DNA from: Istiophorus platypterus
Lineage: Eukaryota > Chordata > Actinopteri > Istiophoriformes > Istiophoridae
Reading direction: 5' to 3'
Assembly: GCA_016859345.1 (NCBI GenBank)
Contig: CM029131.1
Coordinates: forward strand, 8,717,891 to 8,781,890
DNA length: 64,000 bases
The notes beneath the pieces are model-generated. The model worked only from the letters and a program-made list of their open reading frames with translations, was not told where the DNA came from and made no database searches. Position 1 is the stretch's first letter, and each line of letters opens with the position of its first letter. Positions 11,976 to 20,830 of the stretch are shown piece after piece. Made by a program: the position numbers and the translations under genes.

Positions 11976-12131
11976 ACTCGGTCTTTACACAACGAGGAAG
12001 TGGGGAGAATTTAAAAACAAAAAAGTTTGCTCCGAATAGTTTGAGCAACAAAAAAAAAGGTAAGAAAGAGAAAGAAAAGTATATTAAAGAAACTGGCGTT
12101 TTTCAGTGTTAATGTCATTTGTCTCTTTTAG

Positions 12132-12401
12132 CTAAGTTTGTGCACCGTGTAGTCGACGTGTAGCTTCACTGAGCGCATCGTGGTGATCTATTGGATCCAC
12201 GTGGTTTGTTGCAATCTGTGTCTGTGTGTGTGAGTGTGTGAGAGAGTGTGTGAGAGTGTGTGTGAGAGTGTGTGTGATAACACACTCTGCATCCACCGTC
12301 CGTCTGCAGGCTCAGGGTGCGGGGACCCTCCTGACCGCTCACCGGGCCCCGTTCACTGAGGCGAAGGGCCCCAATGCGCCGCTGCAGCGCAGCACAAAAG
12401 G
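12132..12401 (+). other. Mirror exon-like segment on the plus strand
   Basis: The left-arm counterpart of the putative gart 5' exon runs past the arm into unique GC-rich sequence and ends AAAAGG before a good donor GTGAGTG at 12,402. An ATG at 12,373 opens a short frame that reads through the donor to a stop at about 12,481. It could be the first exon of a divergent transcript. No downstream plus-strand gene is visible, so it may be a non-coding RNA or non-functional. Confidence 0.3.
12216..12280. repeat. GT-rich microsatellite in the left arm
   Basis: The tract is made of GTGT units broken by GAGA. Its reverse-complement CA version lies at 13,201-13,268 in the right arm. The two differ in repeat number and phase, as expected after duplication. 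Confidence 0.9.
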
Positions 12402-13140
12402 GTGAGTGTTGCGCGGCGGGTGCGCATGTCCCGCAATTAACCAAGTCACCGGTTCTGATTGAAATCACTAGGCTCATGTGACTCACATGTCAGAGAGCAA
12501 ATCAAACACATGTTCCTGACAAAGCTTGTGATTTAAATGCCCCTTAAAACAAACTGCTCTTTATTTGAGATGCTGTAGCATCATCATGAACGACTTTATA
12601 AAGTGACTTCACTGCATATTTCTGACATTTTCCCCCCTTATACTCTTGTTTGACTTTACCCCACTGTATGTTGTTGTTTTTAAAGTATACAACTAAAAGA
12701 TGGGCTCAATTAAATACTGAAGCCAAAACTTTTCTTTGCTTAACTATTGTAAGATATGTCAAATGAGTCAACCTGAGCATTTAACCCGCAGTAAGCATCA
12801 CCAGCCTGGTTACACATCCGTAAAAATACATGCACTTATTCTGAAATTTAACATGATAGAAGGCGTTGTCTAATTTCTGATGCAGTCCCGAGTTCATTTA
12901 TTCCAGCTAACTTCAATGAGGGTTTTCTTTTTTTACAGCAAAAGACAGTACAAGCCTAAGTGAAACGCAGTGACTCTGAAATAATAATAGTTATGACTTA
13001 AAACATGTCAGGCTTCCCCAAAAGAAAAGAAAAGAGTAGCACATGACCCTGTGGTAAAATAAACATCACACATGCTGAACAGACACTCACCTGTGCGCGT
13101 TGGTGTAGGTTCGAAGCAGGAAATAGCCGGAGCCCAGGTC
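12346..13140. other. Spacer between the inverted repeat arms
   Basis: The first 100 bases and the last 50 are GC- and CpG-rich; the middle is AT-rich. I see no coding gene. Both edges contain strong splice donors pointing inward from the arms (12,402 plus strand, 13,090 minus strand). Confidence 0.6.
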
Positions 13141-13351
13141 TGGTGAGCAGTCAGGAGGGTCCCCGCACTCTGAGCCTGCAGACGGACGGTGGATGCAGTG
13201 TGTGTTATCACACACACTCACACACACACTCTCACACTCTCTCACACACTCACACACACAGACACAGATTGCAACACACCACGTGGATCCAATAGATCAC
13301 CACGATGCGCTCAGTGAAGCTACACGTCGACTACACGGTGCACAAACTTAG
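13091..13351 (-). other. gart: Putative non-coding 5' exon of gart
   Basis: On the minus strand an acceptor-like CTCTTTTAG precedes 13,351. The segment runs without any ATG to CGCACAG, followed by the strong donor GTGAGTGTC at 13,090. Splicing to the acceptor at 10,062 would place it directly before the gart start codon. A second acceptor-like CGTCTGCAG inside it (near 13,180) could give a shorter version. There is no transcript evidence; this is inferred from splice signals and the expected vertebrate layout. Confidence 0.45.
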
Positions 13352-14307
13352 CTAAAAGAGACAAATGACATTAACACTGAAAAGCGTCAGTTTCTTTAAT
13401 ATACTTTTCTTTCTCTTTCTTACCTTTTTTTTTGTTGCTCAAACTATTCGGAGCAAACTTTTTTGTTTTTAAATTCTCCCCACTTCCTCGTTGTGTAAAG
13501 ACCGAGTGCATCGTGGGAATTGTAGTTAATTAAATGCCAGGTGCGATGCCAAATCTAGTTGTTTTTTTTTCCCTTCAAAAGGGGATATGGGTGATTTATT
13601 TGTTACATCTCCTTGTAGATAAAATACATTTTATATTAAATTAGAATAGTACATTTGTTTTCCTTGTGCAAATAGATTTTTTAATAGGAAAACAGGGATT
13701 TTTAGGGGTGTGAAATTTGGCTTTTACACCCAAAGAACTTGTGATGGTTTATGTAAGAAAGTTATTAGCAGTGGTAGTGGTGGTACTGAGATGTTATGTT
13801 CTGCCTTATGCCTTATGTTCTTTTGTTTCACTTCTTTAGCCACTTTTTAAAAAAATATTTCCTTCTCCTTTATATGTATGAAAACATGTAGTTATGTTTG
13901 TTGCACCTTTTATCCTTGAAAGTCAGTAAGATTTAAATCACTCACAAAAATACAGGGAAAGAGTGAAAACGAGACCACGTGAGACGTTGAGAGGAGCAAG
14001 TCTCTTAGGAGCTGCTCACAGCTCAGACTTCTAAGACATCTGAGGAATTACAAGACAAAAAGGTTGTGAACCACCACTTAAATCTTTTACGATGTATTTA
14101 ATAAGCTCATCATGTTTTTTTTCTTTAGTGTAAAATCTTTATCTGAAAGGAACTTGTATCTAGAGCTGCAAAAATAAATGTGGAGTAACGAGTACATTTC
14201 CCTCTGCTTTCATTTCATGCTACTTTAAATTGTACTCCACTGTATATCACTCAAGTACAAGTACCTCAAAACGTCAGTACTTGACCAAATCTGTTCATTC
14301 ACTTTGT
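13141..14307 (-). repeat. Right arm of the large inverted repeat, oriented toward gart
   Basis: This is the reverse-complement partner of 10,974-12,345. Read on the minus strand it presents the promoter-like block in the direction of gart transcription: ZNF143-like site (13,508-13,526), ETS core, possible exon ending at a GTAAGA donor at 13,424, a 72-bp possible intron with TCTCTTTTAG acceptor, and an exon start at 13,351. It is shorter than the left arm by three gaps. No ATG occurs in the putative 13,351-13,091 exon, which fits a 5' untranslated exon. Confidence 0.95.
13508..13526 (-). promoter_or_regulatory. gart: ZNF143/Staf-type binding site, right arm copy (probable gart promoter)
   Basis: The identical 19-base motif lies on the minus strand, facing gart, with the same ETS core beside it. 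It is placed upstream of a possible untranslated exon with a good donor at 13,090. I infer that this is the gart core promoter; mammalian GART has a TATA-less promoter shared with SON. Confidence 0.6.
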
Positions 14308-14823
14308 GTATAAATCCCGTAAGTTATTTCTTTTAATTTCGTCTTATTTGAGCTGATTCACAAGTATTCTAAAAACAACTGTGGTACAGTAGTGTGATAG
14401 GCTCCTGTTTTTTTATCCTTTTATCCTAACCTTCATCCATTTTTTTTTTTTTTTTTTTTTTTTTAAATGAAAGCCATTCAGACTAAAAAGGTCTATTTCG
14501 AGTGTCCTGGCTAAGACAGGCATCAGTAGTGAGTGAGCAGGCAAACAACATGAGTCAGACACCAGACCTTTAAATAATAGCTCTAAAATAAGACAGAATT
14601 GCTCTTGTAAAAGTGACGGATGCAATTTTTTAACAATCTGATAAAAGATTTCAACCGAGAAACTAAATAGCATCTTTAAACAACTCAAGGGCTGTCTAAA
14701 CCTTATTGCAAGAAAACAACAGGAAACAACAGGCATCATTGATAGAAATGTCCATGGTCGACAGTATGTCAATTAAATTATTGGACGGTCAGTTTCTGTT
14801 CAATGAAATGTCATAATAACCGT
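14308..14823. other. Sequence between the inverted repeat and the second gene
   Basis: The stretch is AT-rich with a T-homopolymer of about 25 bases at 14,440-14,464. It is not part of the repeat arms. No coding or RNA gene is seen. It contains the downstream flank of the second gene's polyadenylation signal. Confidence 0.6.
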
Positions 14824-14829
14824 TTTATT
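14824..14829 (-). terminator. Polyadenylation signal of the four-exon gene
   Basis: AATAAA lies on the minus strand about 53 nt after the TGA stop, so the 3' UTR is very short. It supports the gene being a real, separate transcription unit that ends before the inverted repeat. Confidence 0.7.
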
Positions 14830-14881
14830 GCTCATATCACAACAAAACATCTTTAAGCGTCAGTATCGAGGTCCAGTCCAG

Positions 14882-15756
14882 TCACAACAGAGGGAGGTCG
14901 GGTGCGTTGAGGAGTTCCTGTCCCAGCCCTGATCGCTGTAGGGCGAAGAGTGTGATGCCTGAGCTGTATGCTGCAGGGATCATGATGTGTGTCAAGGATT
15001 GCTCTTGATCCTGTTGGTGTTCTCGGGCCATCCGTCTCACCTGACCTGATCGTAAGAGAAAAGGAAGAAAAAATCTGTATGATATTTTCACAAAATGAAA
15101 AAAAAAAACAGCACAAAAAAAGCCTTAAATAAATGATTTACCCTCAACATCCAGGGCTTCCCATTGCGGGTTGGCCTGGATCTCTGAAAGGCTAGACAGA
15201 CAGGAATCCGGCGTCAATCGCTGCAGGACGTCCTCTCGACGAATCAGCAGCACGGATTCACTGCAGAGTCGCTGGTGCATCTCTCCTTCGCTCACTGGAG
15301 AAATTTTTAACACGAGATGACGAACACTTCAACCCAAGAGGACGAGCCGTTTCCTTCCTGCTACTCACCTACATCTAAAGGGTTGGTCATGAACACAGAA
15401 TTGGGCGCGACCCCGAATATGAGCTGGTGGTGCCAGGCGTCGGGCACCTCCTCTCCCTCGGCCACAGCCTGCTGCATGTTCATGGTCGCCACGGGAACGG
15501 CGCCCTTTTGGATCCAGCGTGCGAGCCAGGGGACCAGCTTCACCCACCGGCGAGGGTGAAGGTGGAAGAAACGGCCCATCACCGCCCCTTTACTGGCCTC
15601 CTCCGCTCCCGCGATGAGCTGAGCGTGAGTAGCACCTAAAAGGAGATGAAGAGCACAATTGACCTTTTTAATCACATGTATGTTCACTTTAAAAATAGGA
15701 TCTGTTTATCATAACATACTTTTAATGTTGAAGACCTGCAAATATACTGTATTTAT

Positions 15757-15794
<38 letters not shown>

Positions 15795-17957
15795 GCATAC
15801 ATATACATGTTTCTTTTCCCCTCAGAACCTCACGTGGGGGATGACAGCTTGAGCTAAATGCCTGAAATGTCAATGTAAAAACTGTCTAACAGAGCTGAAA
15901 AAGTCAATTACAGTCTCTCCTCCGAGAGACATAAAAACTCTTTGTCTAATTCAAGAGGGTACTTTTGAATTTGCCTGGTTGGCAGAGCAACCAGCTGTCA
16001 CGCTGGCAGGAAGCTGCGCTTATGGGTTCAAGACGTTACCCGGCCTCATTCACTTGGGGGAAGTTATAGCCCTTGCTCGCAGCTGTGACACCTGAAATAT
16101 TACTGCCTGTGGAGCCGAGTTAAGATACGCACCTATGCAAAGTCATTCTTCATGTATTAATATTTCACTACCCGAAATGTCACAGAGCAGTTGGCTGGAG
16201 TTTAGAGCTCATGCCAAGTGTTTATGGTGTAATATCTGCTAATTTAGTGAAATGAAATAAAAAAAACAAAAATTAAAGCTACATCAATATGAATACAATA
16301 CATGTATTGATGGATTAGACTTGTCTTTTTGGTTATTGTAGACACTGTCAAAAAGAAAACCAGATTAAAAGCAAAAAATTTGTTTTCTTCCTCAGCATTT
16401 CAAGAGTTTAATGAGTCCTTCAACATTTGGTTTAACTTAGGTGGATCACTCAAAAAAGGGGAGTGGGCCTTACAAGGTAAACGCCAGGGGCCAAATGTGT
16501 AGATGAAACATACTCACAGAGACAATGCATCTGCTATTTTCTATACATTTATTGGTATATATGAAAGATGCAGTTTTTGAAACTGTAGACTGCTCCTGTT
16601 TTTCTGAAGTGATCAGAGGGGGATGTGATAAGGTGGAGAAGAAAAACAGAGAGCCTATAAATAATTAGTTGTTTAGTCGATCAACAGCAATTTAATCAGG
16701 AACTATTTTGATCATCAAATAAGTGTTTTGATAATTTTTTTAAGAAAAAAAATACGAACACAGGAAAAGAAATATAAGGATTTGATATTTTTTGTCAGAC
16801 ACGCTAGTAAACTGTTACTTCAGACTGTTGGTCGGAAGAAACAAGTTATTTGAAGGCATCACCGTGGGCTGAGGGAGATTAAAACATGTTTCTTTCTCTA
16901 CACGATTCATCAATTAATCAAGAAAATAATCAGCAGATTAATCAATAATGAAAACAATTTGTTAGTTGCAGCTTTAGTCCCATTCATGTTTACATTGAAA
17001 AAAATTACATGAGTTAATTAGCAGCAGCACCATCACAAGTTGTCTGCAGAGGAACCACTAAATTCCATGTAGGGCCCCAAAAAAGGGATCCAGATGAGAT
17101 TCTTAATGTAACATGTCTAGATTTTTAGGTCCTTGGAGGCTGGTTGAAAAATTCATCTGTAACTGTTGCCAGATCAAAAAGTCCTTGAACCCAAACCTGC
17201 ACTTCAGTTCTGCTTTTTGATAATTAGCTGGATCAGGTTCTAGACGGTTTCAGATGAACTAATTTTCATATAAAAAAGGGACTCATTTTCTTTAGGTTTA
17301 TAATAAAAGATTGTTGAAGTAATTAAGGTTTCAGATGAGAGCTCGCAGGTCACTGAAAAATCATCATAATCTGTCGGTGCTTATCACAATTTAATTTTCT
17401 AATGAAGACTTATCTCTGTTCCTACATAATTAACGGTACAACAAAATAAATGTTTTTAGGGTAAAAACAGAACCAAGCCCAATTTAGTTTGAGATTCTGA
17501 GAAAGAAGCAAAACAGATTTAAACTCAATTAAAAGTTTCAAACTGTTGAAAGAGCCAGAAGAGAAGTCGTTTAATTCGAAATTAAAATGGGAGTTTGTCA
17601 TTTCACCACTAAAACCTGGTGAGCTCATGTCTGATGAATTACAACCTCAGATGTAGTTATATGCACCTATGCATCAGGACATTTACCGGCTTCACTCCTG
17701 GACAGCAGGTAGTCGGGCAGAGGTGACTCATTCCTCCTCAGGCGAGTCTTGACGCAGCGGTCGGCTTCCTCGGGGGCCACGTCCACCCCGAGGGCCTTCA
17801 GCACGTCCACCACCGCCGTGGCCCCGCAGGCCGACGCTCCTATCTGCAGGGTCTGCCTCTCCAGAGCCTCCTGGATGGACCAGAGCATGGCTTCACCAGC
17901 TCCTACCTCCTCCGCCTCCTCCTCGGCTCCATGAACCAGCTCACATACTGACTCCAT
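14882..17957 (-). CDS. Unnamed four-exon gene, predicted C39/papain-like cysteine peptidase fold protein
   Basis: Coding exons on the minus strand are 17687-17957, 15369-15635, 15142-15294 and 14882-15045, total 855 nt, giving 284 residues and a TGA stop. All four use GT-AG junctions in phase 1. An in-frame TGA 12 nt before the ATG fixes the start. I do not recognise the protein by name. It has an acidic N terminus, then LQIGASACGATAVVDVLKAL with Q38 six residues before C44, the oxyanion-Gln/catalytic-Cys spacing of C39 and related papain-fold peptidases. It later has WHHQLIFGVAPNSVFMTNP (H159/H160 and N175), which resembles the His...Asp/Asn-Pro block of that fold. The C-terminal part (SLTHIMIPAAYSSGITLFAL) looks structured. 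No signal peptide or membrane span is seen, so it is probably cytosolic. The peptidase idea is inference and its substrate is unknown. Confidence 0.85.
15757..15794. repeat. (AC)n(AT)n microsatellite in an intron
   Basis: About eight AC units run into eleven AT units inside the first long intron (15,636-17,686) of the four-exon gene. Confidence 0.95.
15975..16060 (+). repeat. Possible tRNA-like (SINE-related) fragment
   Basis: GGTTGGCAGAGCAACC could be a D-arm, CCAGC-TGTCAC-GCTGG an anticodon-like hairpin and GGGTTCAAGAC a B-box-like segment. The stems overlap and the acceptor stem does not pair, so it is not a working tRNA gene. A degraded tRNA-derived repeat is possible. Confidence 0.2.
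16660..16985. mobile_element. Non-autonomous interspersed repeat (AATAATCAGCAGATTAATC family)
   Basis: The left end (AGTCGATCAACAGCAATTTAAT, partly reversed) and right end (GAAAATAATCAGCAGATTAA...TTAGTTGCAGC) match a very common teleost repeat built from ATTAATC/GATTAAT motifs ending in GTTGCAGCTCTA. Related pieces are at about 6,495-6,545 and 34,890-34,985. It sits in the long intron of the four-exon gene. Superfamily not proven here. Confidence 0.55.
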
Positions 17958-17970
17958 CTGAGAGCTTCAC
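17958..17970 (-). other. 5' UTR segment of coding exon 1, with acceptor, in the four-exon gene
   Basis: CCCTCCAG precedes position 17,970 on the minus strand and is a good 3' splice site, so the coding exon probably begins here, 13 nt before the ATG. The matching donor is ATG/GTGAGA at 18,342, which makes an intron of 371 bp. Confidence 0.6.
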
Positions 17971-18335
17971 CTGGAGGGACAGGGATTTAAATGAGATTAA
18001 AACTCGACACACAGCATCAAGATAGTTCATTTTTACATGCGCAGATGAAGTACATAAGTACATGTGTTGCATTAGATTTAGGTGCAGAAAAAATATAGCT
18101 TTAATACCGTCAAATAGTTAAACTAACCCACTTACATGGTTAAAAACAATCCAGTATCTTTATGAATAGTTTTACTGTAAAGTTTGCATCTTTTAAATCA
18201 TTACTATTTCCAAATGACACTGATGGGGAAAACTGTGCGACCAAAAGTCTCTTTATTCTTTTAAAATTAATAAGCTACAATATTCACTTTCATGTTTACA
18301 AGCACAGAGTCGTAATCATTAATTTCTCAGTGTTT

Positions 18336-18420
18336 TCTCACCATTTCCCGGTGACAGAAGCCGGCAACAACAATGCGCCGTGCGCATGCGCGCACATCCG
18401 GTTCTATATCGGCGCCTTCT
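18336..18420 (-). promoter_or_regulatory. NRF1/ETS promoter and non-coding first exon of the four-exon gene
   Basis: The palindrome GCGCATGCGC (18,382-18,391) is the NRF1 consensus, and CCGGAT on the minus strand beside it is an ETS core. No TATA box is placed before it. The GC- and CpG-rich patch stands out from its AT-rich surroundings. Read on the minus strand it runs into CCGGGAAATG/GTGAGA, a good donor at 18,342. This is the likely TATA-less promoter plus first exon. Confidence 0.6.
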
Positions 18421-19879
18421 TTTCATGTCAGACGGGAAGACAAAACGGCGACCAGCGCCCCTGCTGGTCGCGTCCAGTCATGGCAGGAGAGAGAGTCCCA
18501 CCGAGCAGAGCTGTGGTTTCTGTTGCCACAACATAGTTAATTTAAATCTACGGTTAAACCAGTGGCAGTATAGTGAATATTAGTGAGGTGTAGCGTTTGG
18601 TCCAACTGGTGATATACACGGAATCAGCCTTTATTCACACCTGCAGGGTAGAGAAATAACAACAAAAATGTAGAAGCATTATTCCGGACTTTAAAGTCAA
18701 ATGGATGAAAGAGGCTTTGCCTGTTTTCTACACTTTTTATTATTTTTCAGCATGAAAAAGTGAACATAAGGTCACTAGTAGGACCTTTTGTGTACTTTAG
18801 ACCCATAGCCACAATTCTGAATCAGTGTGTGTCAGCAGCTGCTGCAGTGATATGGATCCTAAAATGCTTTGCACGGACAGAATCAGGAGACTTAGACCTT
18901 TCAGGCAATGTCAAGTTTCTCAGAGTTGTGTAAAGACTGAATCCAGTGCAGACAAAAATACAGCTACAGTAGCAGTGCTGAGGTTCAAAGTGTCCCACCG
19001 GTGGGACACGGTATTTTTAAGGGTTAAAGTCCAACCAGCCAGCTGGTGCCAGGGTGATCAGAGACTCACAAAGCTCCGGGAAAGTACTCTGACAAATACC
19101 AGTCGATACACATCTTACTACAGAGCAAACTAGCTTGTGTACTAGAAGACAAACAATCCTTTGTGCCATTTGACAGAATACCTGAAAACGGGAAACTAAC
19201 CAAATTGAAGCTATTCCCCAATGCTTCCGTAAAAGGTAATTTCTCAATGGAGATAGATGTACCAAATCATGACTAGAGCATCTATTCATATTTATTTTAT
19301 AATATATGAAAATGTCCTCCAAGCCAGAGAAATTAAGAAATTCATATCTTGCTGGACATGTGAATATAAGCGAATATCAGAGAGCCTCAGTGACACAGAG
19401 GACATGCCCGAGTGGCAGTTTCCCATCGAGCCAAGAGATGTCAGTGTTGCTACACTGGACAGCAGCAAGTAGCAGAGCAGCGACTGTGGCAACAACAGCA
19501 GATACTGTACATGGTGTCACCGGGGGCTGATTCTAGGTGGAACAGCCCGAGGCGTGCAGCGTGTCGCCAATGGCCGCCTCCTTCTTTGTGCGTCGCCCGC
19601 GGTTATCACTTGAGGAGGGGGCATCGGGGTGAAATATAAAGAGAGCCGAGAACCTGAACTCTCGGAATAACTCGGGTTGAAACATGGTTGTTATGAACAA
19701 GGTGTTCAATTTGTTTTTGTTCTTTCTCCCATTTTCACACCAATTATAGTTTCGATTTACAAGGTCACAAGTTTAGAGTTTAATAACTTAGTTTTTTTTT
19801 TTTTTTTAAATACGTACACCCTTAATAAATTAAAAATCGGCCCAGCCTGGTCTCATGTGCATATGCAAGTAAGGAGCTT
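18421..19879. other. Non-coding stretch upstream of the four-exon gene
   Basis: No gene is supported. The stretch holds a 9-bp hairpin GCGACCAGC...GCTGGTCGC at 18,448-18,471, the 20-bp palindrome at 18,990-19,009, a moderately GC-rich patch at 19,500-19,640 and a T-run near 19,792-19,807. Confidence 0.6.
18990..19009. repeat. Perfect 20-bp palindrome
   Basis: GTGTCCCACCGGTGGGACAC is identical to its reverse complement. It may be a protein-binding site or the centre of an old repeat. No partner copy was seen in the window. Confidence 0.9.
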
Positions 19880-20830
19880 TGGTTAATGTTCGCTTCAACC
19901 ATCAGGATGGGGATAAAACGTGATCCCAGTCACTTTGACTGTGGCATAATTGTTGGTGCCAGACGGGCCGGTTTGAGTGTTTCTGAAACTGCTGATCTCC
20001 GGGGATTTTCACACACAGCAGTCTATAGAGTTTACCCAGAGTGGTGCCAAAAACAAAAAAACATCCAGTGAGCGACAGTTCTGAGGAAAGAAAAGAAAAG
20101 CTTTGTTGATGAGAGAGGTCAGAGGAGAATGGGCAGACTGGTTGGAGCTGACAGAAAGGCTACGGTAACTCAGACAACAGTTCTCTACATCCGTGGTTAG
20201 CAGGAAAAGCTTCTCAGAATTCAGAACACACTGAAAATGAGGCAGATGGGCTGCAACAGCAGAAGTCAGGTTCCACTCCTGTCAGCCAAAACCAGAAATC
20301 TGAGGCTGCAGTGGTACACAGGCTCACCAACATTAGGCAGTTGAGGACTGGATAAATGTAGCCTGGTCTGATGAATCTGGATTTCAGCCCCATGTTTAGC
20401 CACTTAATGCCAGTCAGTCATGGTTTGAATGCCACAGCCTGCCTGAGTGTTGTTGCTGTTCATGTCCCTCCTTATGGCCACAACTTTCCATCTTCTAATG
20501 GCTACTTCCAGCAGAATGATGCTCCATGTCACAAAGCAAAAGCCGCCTCAAACGGGTTTCATGAACGAGACGACGAGCTCAGTGAACATCAGTGGCCTCC
20601 CAGGTCACCAGATCTGAATCCAGTAGCAAACCTTTGGTCTGTGGTAGGACGAGAGATCGGCATCGTGAATGTACAGCTGGCAAATGTGCGGAAATGACGT
20701 GACGCAGTCCTGTCAACATGGGCCAGAATCTCAAAGGAAAGTTTCCAAAATCTTGTGGAATCAATGCCACTAAGAGCTGAAGCTGCTTTAAGAGCAAAGG
20801 GAGGCTCTATCCAATTAACTCCACAAGTTA
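19880..20830 (+). mobile_element. Dead Tc1/mariner (Tc1-like) transposon copy
   Basis: The plus strand carries broken transposase pieces. Near 19,905-20,070 is an N-terminal helix-turn-helix segment (FDCGIIVGARRAGLSVSETA). At about 20,500-20,690 is the C-terminal catalytic part (GYFQQNDAPCHKAKAAS, WPPRSPDLNPVANLW). Frames are shifted between them. At about 20,385 the text jumps from the WSDES-like region to a later segment, so an internal deletion is likely. In the usual QxDNAPCH motif the Asp position reads Asn, and the PIEHLW Glu reads Ala, so the catalytic residues are lost. Clear terminal inverted repeats were not found. A fish-type Tc1 family. Confidence 0.9.

Larger units (their letters stand above)
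10974..12345 (+). repeat. Left arm of a large inverted repeat carrying promoter-like sequence
   Basis: This 1,372-bp segment is matched in reverse complement by 13,141-14,307, base for base over long runs, with scattered substitutions of a few percent by eye. The outer part (about 10,990-11,640) resembles a degraded common fish repeat (GTACTTGTACTTGAGT, TACTCCACATTTATTTTTG). The inner part has a ZNF143-like site, an ETS core, a possible mini-intron at 12,060-12,131 and a GT microsatellite at 12,216-12,280. The arm is longer than its partner because of three blocks of roughly 28, 100 and 75 bp that the other arm lacks. Confidence 0.95.

Noticed and set aside
14413..14772. Minus-strand open frame of 119 codons between the inverted repeat and the second gene.
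   Set aside because: It includes a poly-Lys run from the T-homopolymer and lies downstream of the second gene's polyadenylation signal. No homology or splice support is seen.
15045..15116. Alternative reading of the last exon of the four-exon gene using the next AG (frame starting ETDGPRTPTG).
   Set aside because: The frame from the first AG gives a total divisible by three, a structured-looking C terminus and a stop shortly before the AATAAA. The alternative gives low-complexity text.
18561..18600. CAGTGGCAGTAT, a 12-base match to U4 snRNA.
   Set aside because: Only the 12-base core and weak following similarity match. The preceding U4 5' end and the stem structures are missing.
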